In this document: positions 14,001 through 27,342 of the stretch, one piece after another
Numbering within the stretch: the stretch's first letter is position 1
Layout of the letters: each line of letters opens with the position of its first letter
Assembly (NCBI RefSeq): GCF_032062135.1
Contig: NC_092859.1
Span: forward strand, 46,803,791 to 46,867,790
Source of the DNA: Pyxicephalus adspersus
Lineage: Eukaryota > Chordata > Amphibia > Anura > Pyxicephalidae
DNA: 64,000 bases
Direction of reading: 5' to 3'
Made by a program: the position numbers and the translations under genes
The notes under the pieces: generated by a model
What the model saw: the letters and a program-made list of their open reading frames with translations, nothing else
What the model was told of the DNA's origin: nothing
Database searches by the model: none

Positions 14001-14777
14001 TTCTAGCATTAGTCTGCCCTTTGAAGTTGCATTCTCCTTCTCAGTTATTCAAAATATTGAAGTCCAGCACATCCAGCCAACCTGAATTTCAGAAGATTGG
14101 CAACAATGGCACGTCTATTTTTAGTTATTAATCTTATTCCAATTTTATTCCTAACTTTTCTTTTCTTTTATTATTCCTATAAAGTAATGTATTCCTGCAT
14201 ATATTATCTAATAATTTGCATATAGTGCATATATATCTTAAGCAACTGTATATGATTTGCTAGAGTTTGCTAGAGTTGTAGGGAGCACACAGATATTGAA
14301 AGTCAGGAAATTTAGAAAATAATGAATGAAAAATCTGGAATAAATAGTCAACCAAGAAAGGTACCTTATTTCAAAATCATTCCTACACACCTAAGGTTAT
14401 GTATTTGTTCATGTATTCAGTTATATGTTATTCATTCACACACATATCCATTTCCCAGATGCATGATAGATTTATTTTATTTAGGGGCCATTCTTCGATT
14501 TGTTTCCATAATACCTTGAGGGGTTACCAAATCACTTGTTATATTTGCATTGATGAAAATACATTTATTGATTTATTAATGATTACTGAGGTGTATTAAT
14601 CTGTGTTTTTATATTCTTGCATTAAGCTTTGTTATAAATGTTTAAAAATTACATTTGTATCTGATTCAGTAGTCAATGATTTTCTAAAACTGCTGAGATG
14701 GGAAATACAAAATATTGCAATACAGCAGGATAGAGGTCTTCAGTGGTGTGTATGTGTATAGAACTCCCTAAGAAATC
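8016..14777. other. Non-coding, with AT-rich candidate conserved sequence near 13.55-13.78 kb
   Basis: No gene seen. The stretch 13,550-13,780 is dense in TAAT/ATTA homeodomain-type cores and free of recognisable repeats, which is how many vertebrate conserved elements look; conservation itself cannot be tested here. Confidence 0.45.
13436..13449 (-). promoter_or_regulatory. CTCF-like motif
   Basis: On minus the site reads CCACTAGATGGCAG, a full match to the CTCF core, in the same orientation as the protocadherin. Confidence 0.4.
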
Positions 14778-14780
14778 TAA

Positions 14781-15204
14781 AGCTACGTACACACTTCCAA
14801 TTATTATCGTCGGAAAACGAACGACGAACGTTCCTGCACGATATACACGAACGATCGTATAGCACCGAGCCTGCACATAGAGGTAACGACACGATCGTTC
14901 GTAGATATTGTACACACAATAGATACGATCGTTTAAGCGATAGAGGAACTATGTGCACGACAGGAAAGTGAACGGACGTTCGTTCATCACGCATGCTCTG
15001 AACATGGACGATCAACGAACTACCGTACACACGAACGATGTTCAACGATCGTCGTCCAATCCGATCCGTCGGTCCGGTCGTTCGTTTCCAGCGACTTTCC
15101 TCGTTCGTCGGCGTCGTTGGTTACTTTTTTACGAACGATTTTTTGCCCAATCGATCGTTCGTCGTTCGATTGGAACGATAAAAATTGGAAGTGTGTACGC
15201 ACCT
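14781..15204. mobile_element. Harbinger-like MITE, copy A (424 bp)
   Basis: Terminal inverted repeats begin AGCTACGTACACACTTCC and AGGTGCGTACACACTTCC. Flanks are TAA on the left (14,778-14,780) and TTA on the right (15,205-15,207), close to the 3-bp TWA duplication of PIF/Harbinger elements but differing at one base. The interior is rich in CGTTCG-type palindromes and has no coding capacity beyond short shadow frames. It is nearly identical to the copy 540 bases downstream. Confidence 0.8.
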
Positions 15205-15320
15205 TTATTCCCTGCTTGTGTGATTGATTCACTGCTTTTCTCAGAAGTTAGATTAGACATGTGTCAAATTACAGGCATCCCCTGCAAAAGGGGTTTTATC
15301 TTTGGTGAGTTACTTTCTAA

Positions 15321-15744
15321 AGCTACGTACACACTTCCAATTATTATCGTTGGAAAACGAACGACGAACGTTCATGCACGATATATACGACCGATCGTAT
15401 AGCACCGATCCTGCACATAGAGTTAACGACACGATCGTTCGTAGATATTGTACACACAATAGATACGATCGTTTGAGCGATAGAGGAACTATGTGCACGA
15501 CAGGAAAGCGAACGGACGTTCGTTCATCACGCATGCTCTGAACATGGACGATCAACGAACGACCGTACACACGAACGATGTTCAACGATCGTCGTCCAAT
15601 CCGATCCGTCGGTCCGGTCGTTCGTTTCCAGCGACTTTCCTCGTTCGTCGGCGTCGTTGGTTACTTTTTTACGAACGATTTTTTGCCCAATCGATCGTTC
15701 ATCGTTCGATTGGAACGATAAAAATTGGAAGTGTGTACGCACCT
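15321..15744. mobile_element. Harbinger-like MITE, copy B (424 bp)
   Basis: Same length and orientation as the copy at 14,781-15,204, with about ten substitutions and no indel between them (roughly 97-98% identity by eye). It is flanked by a perfect TAA duplication (15,318-15,320 and 15,745-15,747). The TIRs are AGCTACGTACACAC and its right-end partner. Non-autonomous. Confidence 0.82.
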
Positions 15745-15747
15745 TAA

Positions 15748-17306
15748 GGCTCAACTGCATCAAAAGGAAAGCAGACAAGATACCTTTTTGCTATTAGATC
15801 ACTGAGAATGCTTAGTTAGTGAAGGCAGTCAATGAAGGCAGACCTTCTCATTATTAAATCATTATGAGAAAGGACACTAAAAAAAAGAGCAATTTATTCA
15901 GAACTTGCACTTGCATACCTAAAGCGAATAATAATACATTAAATTTTAAGGGTGGAATTTTATTTTTTGCTTCCCTATGAACAAATGTATCAAAACACCT
16001 CACAATTGAACTCATCATTTTAGATATCAAGTCAATCTGAAGATAATAAGAAGGGTCTTCAAAATTTTTCTGCACTTTTATATTTTTGTTGGAAACTGTG
16101 GGGACGGGAGGAGTAGTAATTGATATTGTCTGAGAGTGCCATGGTATTAGGAAAAATTAATTGCAAAGGTAAGTGACTATGTAGAAAAGGGATGGCATTT
16201 GTTTTTGAAACTTTTAATAAATAGAGGTAAAAATTGTGTAAAAGAACCCCCATACATCATCGAGCAGTAGTTATGCAAAGTTGGTAATTTTATGTATAAA
16301 TCAATCACTGGCTGAGTAGGAAAGTCATTTACCTGCCAGCTTTCTGCAGAGAAAAACCTCTTATTTCTGACTTAACGCAGCAACCTCTCTGCAGAGGTCC
16401 AACAAATGAATCTGTAGGGGGCATAAGCTTTGTTGATTTGAAATCTATAGGTCAGACTCAAGGGGCATGTAAGACCTCAGCAGAGAGACTATTGCTTCCA
16501 TGAAAAAGTGCAAGAGGCCTATTCTTCAGACTAGTAACCAAGTTTTCTACTCTGTAGACCTGATGGCTTTCTAAAGAAAAAATACTGTAAGATTTAGCAG
16601 ACGTTTTTTTAGGCATCTGGAATATACAAAATTTAGCTGACAAACTAAAAGTTCAGCTTGACATAAATTACGAGTTACTAAACAACATAATCCTGTTTAG
16701 ATGGGTAATAATTAGTAAAGGATCAGTTCACTAAGCTAAAAGTAACAAAATGTAGTTTAGTGAACACAACCGTTGACAAAAAAAAAATCAGATAGTTTAT
16801 TACAGTTTTTATTGTTTCATAGAAACCCAATTCAGTGAGAAAACCCAAACTGTGTGGATACTAAGTATGGAGTTTCTCATATTATGAGCTGTTCTCTCCA
16901 TCAAAATAAATTATTGTAATGTGGATTTGCTTGACTAAAAGGAAGAGAGTGGGAGTACCATTTTGAAGCTATAGCCTATTAAGGTGCACTAAAATATGTA
17001 AGATACATTTTCAAGAAGGTCACTCAGGAAAAAGGCAATAAAAGCAAAGCATAAAACACTGAAATGAAAATATTAATTTGTATGACTCGCCTAAGCACAT
17101 TTTTACCATGGAAGAAAAAAAATAGCTTTGTAATATTCCTAAAATAGAGTCTTGATATTGCCGGGTTCTTTTATGGACTGAATTTATAAATTGCTACAAG
17201 AGTTAAGAGACACTTTATGAATAAATATACACGTGGTTAGTTATACTCAGACAGATCAAGGCGTTTCTTAAATCAGCTATAATATTTTATTCCAGGTACC
17301 CTTATG
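15748..17306. other. Non-coding
   Basis: No exon or element recognised. Short frames lack coding character. Confidence 0.6.
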
Positions 17307-17387
17307 TACCGTATTTTTCGCCGTATAAGACGCTCCAAATTTTAAAGGAGGAAAATCTAGAAAAAAAAGATTCTGAAAGATTATTCC

Positions 17388-17592
17388 CCTTCTGATCACT
17401 CATGTGCCATTCATACCGGTATTCCCCCTCTGATCACTCATGTGCCATTCAAATTCCCTTTCTGATCACTCTGTCATTCAAATTCCCTTCTGATCACTCT
17501 GTGTCATTCAAATTCCCCTTCTGATCACTCTGTGTCATTCAAATTCCCCTTCTGATCACTCTGTGTCATTCAAATTCCCCTTCTGATCACTC
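17388..17592 (+). repeat. Minisatellite, about 31-bp unit, seven copies
   Basis: CTGATCACT recurs at 17,392, 17,430, 17,462, 17,490, 17,521, 17,552 and 17,583. The last four intervals settle at 28-31 bases with nearly identical units (TGTCATTCAAATTCCCCTTC between cores). The first units are diverged (intervals 38 and 32), which suggests expansion from the right-hand side. Confidence 0.9.
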
Positions 17593-17630
17593 TTTGCTTT
17601 TTTTCCACTGTACGGCAGTTAGGACAGGGA

Positions 17631-17644
17631 ACAGCAGGTGGCGC
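17631..17644 (+). promoter_or_regulatory. CTCF-like motif inside a TIR element
   Basis: ACAGCAGGTGGCGC differs from the CTCF core only at the first base. It lies within the 17.3-17.9 kb element, so it may exist in many genomic copies. Confidence 0.3.
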
Positions 17645-17872
17645 TGTGCTGGCTTCTTTCGCTCTGCTTTTCAGACAGAAGAAACGATGCTGGCAGAGGA
17701 GAGAAGAGACACGCTGCATGCAGCCTTAGACACATGAAGGATCCGGTATCGGGTGAGTATATTATTTTAATTATTTTATAACACATTTGTCGTATAGGAC
17801 GCACTAACTCCCCCCCCCCGCCCCAGTTTTGGGGAAGAAAAAGTGTCGTCTTATACGGCAAAAAATACGGTA

Positions 17873-20800
17873 TATTCTAACACCAATCTGTTTCCCAAGC
17901 ATACATGAAGATTTGCCTGAATACGTCATAATAAAGAGGTAAGACATTACTTCTGATTGAACTCTGAAAAGATATCTTAATATAAACTTCCCTTTTCGTC
18001 AGGAGGACTATAGGAAGGAGAGGAGAGGATGACAGGAAATAAATATTTGATTTATTTACTCAGCAAAATATATGAGTAAAATTTGCTATGTGTAAATTTA
18101 ACAAGTTCAATAGGCACAAGTAAAATTATGTTCCAAAAGGCCTATGGAGTTGTCAAGCTATCTAATACCCATTGAATGACATTTGTGTAATAAAAAGCTG
18201 AAACAAAATCTGGATGACCAATAGTATCAGAAGACTTTTCTAAAAGGTTAGTGAATCTTTTATATTTCTAGCCTGATTTCTAGCCAAAAAGTCTGAGAGA
18301 TTGGCAAAACTAATATAGAGTTTAGGAAACTGAAAATCTTAAAAATCTAAAAAGATTTCCTATTCTAAACCTCTTTTTAATGCACTTTTCATTGACCCCT
18401 TTGTCTATGTACTATACATTGTGTAATAAACCAATAAACTAATGAAAAATTCTAAAGAGCACAAGGCTTATCAGAAGACTAGAAAAAAACGGTGGCCTAC
18501 CAGAAAGCAGCAGGCAAGTGACTAAAATAGACTTTAAAGTATGAAAGCCTGTGTCCATAGACATTGGACTTATATTAATAGCATCAGTATAAAATACTTC
18601 TGACATCATTTAGGAGTCACTGACAGGTGCACTTAATCTTCTGAACTGCATTTCTCCTGCTTCACGAGAGTTTTGCATTCCAATAGACTTGTATGGAAAA
18701 ACATCTAAAAGGCCCCTCAATAAAGGTTCTAATTATGTTAGTTCCATTTTATTTTTTATGTTCACACACACATCTAAAAGGCCCCTCAATAAAGGTTCTA
18801 ATTATGTTAGTTCCATTTTATTTTTTATGTTCACACACACATGTTCTATGTATATTTAACAGATAAAAATACTGCATGACAAAAGAGCACTGTGGGTTTT
18901 TGTAAACAGTTTAGGTAGACTTATAATGAAATCTTGGACACAGGCTTTCAGAAGAAAGGGGAAAGGTTTACTTTCTGTGACTCATTTCATTTTTCACTAC
19001 CGAGCTCTGCATACAACATGATTTCTAGGTAGAAGCAAAGTAGATTTGGAAAACATGTTAAAAGAAGCCTACAGCTTATTCTGCTGTCCAAACTGACCCA
19101 TATATAATACAGTATTCATATGCAATATTTCATATTTACAAATCCTTACAATTTTTTTTACATTTGTCATTTTTTTTTACTCATATTACATTAGGTAAAG
19201 AAAAGAAAAAAAAGTTTTATGTTTATTTTTCCTCTTGCCATTTACCGGATACTATATATGTTTCCTGCAAAATAATCTGTGCCTTTAGATCTAATATTGA
19301 TATAATAAACTTACATTAATAATGCTGTGTGAGGAAATATAAGCAAAGCATGAAAAATTGCTTAATTTAAAGATTACTTACCCTGGCCTACATTCATTTA
19401 TAGAATTAAAAAATAGTATACCTCACATGACTGATGCTGAACAGCTTTTAACATACATATTTACTCATAATGTCACATTTCTTAAGATGTATGGCGTATG
19501 AATACTGGTGGCATTCATTAGAGTTGTGTATTCATGTTCTCTAAAGGCTGGAAAAATATACCAGGAAGAAGACATTTGCTTATAATAAACAGAAGCAAAT
19601 TATGTGTCTTAGTTTTTCAAGAAGCAGTTATTAGTAGATTTATTTAAATTCTGCTTTTGTATCTTTTATACTTCAGTATGCTTTTGATAAGGTCCAAGGC
19701 TCAAACAGAAGCTATTAAGCTCTCCAAATTGGTGATCTGTTTACATGTTCACATCTTGATTTACTCTGATGCCATTTACTGTTATGTGGATGCCCTTTAC
19801 TGCATGTATTACTAACCTTTTTTGTACCATGTCTGCATGAATGTATAGATGTAATGTCAACTGCCAGGCAAAAACAAGATGCATCAGAAGAAGAAGCATT
19901 TTTTTAACTCAATAACTTATGTTTTCTTGTATTTAGATTATTTTACCACCATGTTATCTATATCAGAGGGATTGAAAAACTGGCATGCACGGGGTGGGGT
20001 TGGGGGGGCAAGGCATTTCATTGGTAACAAAGTATTAGTAAACCCATTTCTAGTAATGTTTTATGCCAGTATATGGAACTAACTAACCATACCTATCCAA
20101 AGTCTAGATTTTTTACTGAATTGTATGGATTTTTGGTAGATGTAACATGAACATAGTAACAAAGTCTGGCTTGACAAAAGAATAGCTAATTATATGCTAT
20201 TTTTTTTTTTTTATTAGATTGTGATTATTTAAGACTACAGGACTGGCCCTGTAGGATGAAATAAATTTCTGCTTAAAAGTGCATTTAGCTGGCAACTGTA
20301 TCCACCTCATCTTCCGCATATCAGCACTTAGCCCTATGCTCCCAATCCTTATCTCTAAACACCAAGTTTATCTCAGCACATCCACTTCAGACAGTGGTAT
20401 TTTCTATATATCTCACAAGTTACAGTGTCATTTTTTGTGCAAAACATTCAGGCATTGTACTGTGATATATTGATGAGTCATCCCCTCAGAGGGAAGAATT
20501 ATCTGCTATTACTGCTTACATTTGTCAGAGTTAACATAAAACTTCTGCCTTCTTGGGAAATATTGTCACAGCTTTTTATTATATTTTGTTATGTTCTCAG
20601 GTACATCTTTGGAATTTCAACGTTTTGGCTTGGTTATCTTTACCACAGGCTTGTAAGTATACATAGAAAATGTGTTAGGTTATGTAAGATTTTTAATCTT
20701 ACCCTGCTGCTGAACGATGAACCTCACAAAGTGCCTGCAAAGTCCGCAATTTTTCCTGTCCATGCTGGAAGCCATTAATCCCAGGTATCTGCTGAACAAA

Positions 20801-23800
20801 GGCCCTGACTTTTTTGATTTGCTGGGTTTTTGCCAACTCTCTTGGGAAAAATACAACCCTATGAGCTATTTCCTATTATTATTTTGTCAAGGACTACAAC
20901 TCTCCTTGCCTTTCAAAAACTAATGAGAGCCCTTATCAACCGTTGATGCTCTCTTGGTTTGCAAGCTTTGATTCTTAAAAGTTGAAGTCTATTTATTTAG
21001 TGTGGCTAAAACAAAGTTCATAAAGGATGTTTTTAACACCCCTGTTCAGGCAGTAGCATTGAACTTAAAACACTATAAACCTTGGCAAGAGAGTTTTTAT
21101 AAACAAGTTTATATTGTAATTGTATTTGTATATTTAATATTGTGCATGCAACTACCGAACTTGTAGCCCATTGGAGTTACCTTGAGTGACCAGTTTTCAT
21201 TTGATTGCCACAATTGAGATTTCATTGGTTGCCATGAGTAATTGCACACATCTTTGTGTACTGTTTTACTGCCATCCTGTTCACAAAGGCTACCTAGGAA
21301 TAACATATTATAAAAGGTTCATAGGTTAAGCATCCATAAAAGCTATTTTATATTATTAATTTAGTAACACTTTAAGGTTAACATAAATCATATGTTCTGC
21401 TCTGACAATATTGCTTAAAAGGGATTTTCTTGTATTTAAACTTGACAAGATAGGAAGAATCAAGAGTGAAAGTAATAGACAGTCCAATGCTGATAAATAA
21501 TTTATATACATGGTACATTTACAAGGGTTGAAAAGCACTCCTAAGATTCATCTGGCCCTTGTGTAAATTAGTCACTCACAACAAACTATTAGGATAGATT
21601 TTCAAAGATGATATCACGCAGAGTAACTAACTTTTAAAAAATAAATGTAAAAGAGACTAGTTTAAAATTTGGCATTTGATAGATGAATCAAAAAATGAGA
21701 ATGTAAATTTTACTTTTTAATCTCTAAAAAGTAATCGGTTTGATGAAAGGTAAACTTCAATGAAACAAAAAAATGTAACATATATAACAAGCATTTACAG
21801 AAGACAAAATCTTCCTGTTTGTGTTTTAACTACAACATTGTTCGTGATCATGTTAGCCTCATGTCCTACAAATCACTGTATTTACTGGTAATCTGATATT
21901 GAAAACTTCATTATTTAAAATTACTTAATTCTAAAGTGGCATCTGATGATCAGGCAACAGCCTAATATGTATAACACGTGACACTAAAGGTTTAGCATAG
22001 CTTCTAATGGAAAGAGTTTTTCACTTCATTGGCTTTGTCTCCTATTCTCTGCACCATACTGGCAATGCTGTATGTGTAGTCATGAAGCAGGGAGGTTGTA
22101 CTGCATAAAATAACAGACAATACATTGTCCAATTAGAAAGATACAGTATATACAAACAGCATATGAGGGGTCATTGTAGGATTTTATGAAACAAAAGATA
22201 TATTGGATTGGAGTTCTGGCTGCAGTACAATTCCTTCCTGGAAAGCATTAGCAGGCACTGAGTGATTTTACTTGTTGCCTGGAGCATTTTTATGGAATGT
22301 AGTGTTCTCATAGCAACCACTCAGATGTTAGTTCACTTATTTTGCCTCACAGGCTCTAAAGTGAAGATTACCCTAAGGGCACTTGCATGCCAGATGAAGG
22401 AGGGATTGAGGAATTGGTGTCTGATCATTCCTTTTAGACTGATGAATTTTTCTTGTGTATGGCCACCTAAAATGAGCAGATTTGGAGAAGACAACCTATT
22501 CTGTAAGAGGCGCCCGAGATCCACCCGGTGCTAACGTTTTTTAATTCAAGCATGTTTTATAGCTGTGTTTTACTTAGTAGGATGATATTATTTTGCACAT
22601 TTGTGAGTTTAAGTAAGAGCAAAACCTTATAGGGTTTTACTGCTAACTGGAGCTTAAGGAGTTTTCGCATACTACCAAAGTTACAACTGTTTCATTAGAA
22701 AGGAGGTCTGCTACAGGGACATACAGAAAAAAATGTTGACAGGGGTTCTGGCCAACCCGTACTCACCTAAAAATATGTTTGGCTGCAAATTTGCTTAGGT
22801 TCTACTTTATGTGTATTCTAAGTACTGCCTCCAGTCACAGAAAGCTCTTCCCATTTAATGAACTGCAGTGTTATTGAGTTTGGACTGTATAGGAATTCTG
22901 TGTCACATACAGTGATGTTTTAAAGTGATAAATAACACTTGAAAATATTGCAACAACTAGTAGTAGCTACTACTGCAACTACTAACTACTACTTCTGTGG
23001 TAACTGGAGGAGAGTAGTATTATAAGTGGAGGGGGGAAGGCTCAATTGCTATAGGTAGCACTAAACTATGCATTAGATAGAGATACCCAGAAACAGTACA
23101 AGCAGGTTTGATTGTTTATTCAGCAAGAAAAAGTCCAATCCTAACAGTTACAATATAAAAAAATGTTTAATTGAAAAAGTGATTATTATATTTTATGATT
23201 ACATATCCAGCCACCAAGTGGAGATGTGGATTCTTTTATCATGCACCTGTCAATTCTAAACTGTTTTGTTTACACAAACAATCTAATAATTTAGAAGAAT
23301 ATGCCCTCCTCTTTTTATCCCCCTTCTTGCATGCCTTTCCGAACAGCATCATACATGATTTTTTGGATAGTGGGTATGACCCATTTAGGAGGTCTGTCCT
23401 ATGCAAATGATATATGCATGCCCATATCTAGGAAAACATAGGAGTCTGTGTTTTGGCAGCTCATGAAAGACTAGAAGAGAGCCTTGGAATTTCAGTTGTT
23501 TTCCTGGTGTCCTGAGAGAGTTAGCAAAACTGCAATAATATCCTATTAAAATATTAGCTTTTATTGTAAAATGTACTTTAATAAAAACGAATCCTCTTTT
23601 TCTTCCTTACTCAACACATAAATCTAATTTTTTATATTATCTTTTCCAGCAATAAAGTTGTCAATGTTGGTACTGCTTCTATACTGTCTATGCACCTTGA
23701 AAAATAAGCAGAACCAAGTCGACAAGTTCTGTTCTTGTTTATTATATTTAGCTATTCTCTGTGCATGCTATTTACATTTAGCAGTCAAATTATAACTTCA

Positions 23801-26800
23801 CCTTTTAGGTGACTTTAGATGTGGGTGAGGACAAGGTTATGGCAGAGAAGATGTGCATTAGTAGACTGCTATCTTTAAACTTTCCTATCATCAACTACTG
23901 TGCTCCGTGCCTAGATACCAGAGATGCTAGGCCAATCTCATCACTATTGTTATTTTTTAATTTTTAAATATTTTTTTTTTTGAACAGTTGAAAGGACAAG
24001 AAGTCAGGAGATTTACGATGCAATTGAAGATGATGGAAACCCTTGTGACTTTTAGGAACTACATAAAAGTTGACATGTCTGCAAAAGATTACTAAAGTAA
24101 ACTAAAGAAATACTCTTGGTATAATTTTTTAATTGCAGAATTTTAACAGGAATTTCAACCTTTTTTTTTTCAATTCAATATTTTTACAGTAAATGATTTA
24201 TACTTTATTACGGGTTGTTTTTTTAGCTTTTTATATTTGATCATTGGTATGTAATAATGTTTTACATTTTCTTATTATGGTAATATTTTATGATTGGTAT
24301 GTATTCAGAACTGGCAGAAAAAGTCTGAAACACAAACTGCTCTGAAATCAAAAGAGAGAGAGATAAAGCAAAAAAATGTAGCACTGATGTACTAACATAG
24401 TACATGGGGCTTATGCTAATCAAATATTTTTTGTATAAACTCAAATGAGATAAATATCATGGCATGGTAAGTTATTTTTTGGGGGCTAAATCATCAAAGT
24501 GTATAAAATAACTCAATACTTGATGAATCAGCTGCCTATTGATTGTATCTCATGAGAATAAAATACCATGGTTGATTACCATCCTACCCTGGGATTTACA
24601 TCACAACAGAAGTCTAGGCGAATGATGTCAGTATAACTGATTATCATCAGTGGCTTTATGTTGGACAATGTTGTTCTGCCACTATATTAGTAAAAAAACC
24701 AGTGGTTTCTGCAGTTCGTAATGCAGAGGCTCCCTGACCTCTGCATGTATTTGGTGTGGGACTTGCATGCAATCTGTGCAGAGGCCTTCATTGCACAAAG
24801 GGGTCAGTATAGAGCAGAATACTAATTAATTTAGGAAGTTCAAATACATTGATGTTAAATGTAAATAAATCTGACCTCTGGGCAGATTTTAGTAACACCT
24901 CTTCCTAAACTGAATACTGGCATTTAAAAAAAATTGGTCACGTCACCTACTGTTAGCTATAGCTATCCAGCAGCAGCAACAGTGTCACTTTGAACTCTTA
25001 ACTTTTAAAGCCAACATTAACTTTCCTAAAACCTAACTGTGATGCAGGAAGTGTAGACTGTACATGTAGACACTTTCCTATTAGCTATTCAGCAGCCATC
25101 ATGGGGTGCATCTGCAGTGCTGTCAAGAAACCAAGATTTGTGTGAACCTTTCTTCCTTAACAAGGTACAAAAAAACCACAAAACATGTGGAATGGATTAG
25201 AGCGGGGTGGAGAGGAGAAATGGGCTGGAGATCGTTGTGTTTGAGGTAGAACAAGGAGGGTAAAGTGACTCAAGACCAAAAATCCAAAAGCTCTATGAAG
25301 AACTGTTCTTTGAAAATAAGAAAAACACAGTATAATGACAACCAGATATTATGTACCCTCAGAACTAGGCTGCTTAAAGTAGTTATTTGACTGCTTTTGC
25401 CAACACTAGAGTAAGCCATGAAAATTACTTTGTCCTCTTTCCTAAACCTCTTTGCCTTCTTGGGGTATCCTGTACTTTATTCAGACCTAAGGGGGCTCGA
25501 AACAGGAGTGCACATAGCCATAGTGCCTGTGATCCTGTAGGGAGAGCCAGGTTTTTATTTTAGTTCTGCACCATGCTGCTTGAAACACTATATGGTCCAT
25601 TCATACTGAGGGCAATACTGAGCACCCTGAACATACACATGACCATACTGCCTCTGTGTAAGGACTTTAATTCCTCACACTGTTATCTGTTTTAAAAATA
25701 TTTGAATATAGTATATCTAGACTTTAAGGTTTATGATACTTCTGACCAAACCACATGTAAGGTGGCTTGGTCAGAAGCCAGAACAGAACAGTGGCTCATT
25801 TCTTTTCGGGGGATATTTCCTTTGAAGAACCATTCCTGTGATTTCTTGCTTTGATAGGTTTTTTTGTGTCCGCAAGCTACCACCCCTGTAGCACCTGGTT
25901 GTTATTTGCAAACAATAGGTACTGTTCTATAGTCCTCAAATCTATACTGATTATGCAGAATGTTCTCTTGACAAGAAGGAACTCAGTCTCTTTTTCCTTA
26001 AAAACGGTGAAGTAGTTAATAAAAACCGAATCACTGTTTCAGATCCGTTACATTTTTCTTTTCTATTGCCCAAACCATCAAAAACTATTATTACAGAAAA
26101 TGGTCAACATAAGAGATGCTGTTCAGTGCCTTGAAAAACAACAAGACTGTGCCCTTAATAAATGAAAACATTGTGCCAAATGTTTATCATCATCACATCA
26201 TATTTTTGTTTTGCAATTTGCAGCATGAGCGAAGATAGGAAAAATCTGTATTCATTGCTTTATATGTATACATTTATTTTTTTTCCCTGCCAGCGGTTCA
26301 TGTTTTGCAAAGTCCAGGGGCTCTGTATTAACATCTGAACTCCATCAAAAAGCTGTAATAGAGCACTGCTCTGTCCGCCATACAGATAGGCTGCTTGTCA
26401 CAAATCATGCACAAGCTCTGCTGGATTCTACCGCCGTCATAAATTAGTATGTGTGCTAAAGTCGCTCTAAATGGGCTTCACATTGTGTGAAGAATCTGAG
26501 TCAGTTAATGAAGCAAGTTAATGAAGCTCATAAAGGTAGTTCACTGATAGATGGGGAGGAACAACCTTGACCTTTATTTTGATGGCTCACACAATGGTGA
26601 ATGGTTAAAGAGGAAACCTTGAAATGACACAGCTACATCATTTTTTTCTTAGAATCTGCAATCAATACAGTTACAACTTACAAAGTTACGATCAATAAAG
26701 TTACAACTTTAGGCAACATAACATGTCTTCAAGAGCTATTGAAAACCAGTATGTTATCAGAGCCAGGAGGATTGTGGGAGAAAAAAAATCTATAATGGCA

Positions 26801-27325
26801 AGATCTATTTGCCATATTGACCTATGAAGTGGCTTCAGTGTGATGAGAAGTATAGCAAGTTCTACCCAGATCCATCAGTTAAGATCTTTGTTTAATAGAC
26901 TGATTGCTTTATAATACACTGTTCTAACAATGAAGAGTTCTCCTTTCTCTCCCTCTCTCTCCTTTACCACAACCTATGTTTTTACCTCCATTTATTTTAC
27001 CAACTTTACAGGGATTATAGGGATGATACTGTATTTCTCTATTTTTTTAGCATAACTAATTACACTGGGGAAAAATTTTGAACAAATTTTTTGTTGACCT
27101 AAATTTTTAAGCCTATTTACACTAAAATAGGTATACTGATTCTGAAAGTGCAGTTAGTTCTCTTCTATCACGTCAGTTTTTTTCTCCACCGCTTATAATA
27201 AAGCAATTACTGTAGTGTGGATTTGTATAGGCTGTTCAGTTTACACGCAAGACAGTGTGGTCAGAGGTTGTGAACTGCTCTACGTATTGAATAAGCAAAA
27301 TTTATTTTTCTACATACACACGTAT
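17873..27325. other. Non-coding, with a candidate conserved block near 26.3-26.56 kb
   Basis: Besides the 69-bp duplication I recognise no element. Frames at 20,425-20,778 and 22,262-22,534 are AT-rich and match no family I know. The 26,300-26,560 stretch is of balanced composition and repeat-free, a possible regulatory block. Confidence 0.45.
18701..18838 (+). repeat. Perfect 69-bp tandem duplication
   Basis: Positions 18,701-18,769 and 18,770-18,838 read the same without a visible mismatch, each starting ACATCTAAAAGGCCCC and ending in a CA-rich stretch. The identity implies a very recent duplication or an assembly artefact. Confidence 0.93.
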
Positions 27326-27342
27326 TTTCTTTCTTTCAGATC

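Larger units (their letters stand above)
17309..17870. mobile_element. TA-flanked TIR element (562 bp) carrying a minisatellite
   Basis: Ends are CCGTATTTTTCGCCGTATAA on the left and, read on minus, CCGTATTTTTTGCCGTATAA on the right, each followed by AGACG and flanked by TA (17,307-17,308 and 17,871-17,872). The TA duplication suggests a Tc1/mariner-like or other TA-targeting class; the family was not determined. The inside holds seven copies of a CTGATCACT-containing unit and a C-rich stretch near the right end. Confidence 0.75.

Noticed and set aside
22262..22534. 90-residue plus-strand frame
   Set aside because: No recognisable domain, partly derived from an AGCAACCA-type repeat motif, no clear splice context.
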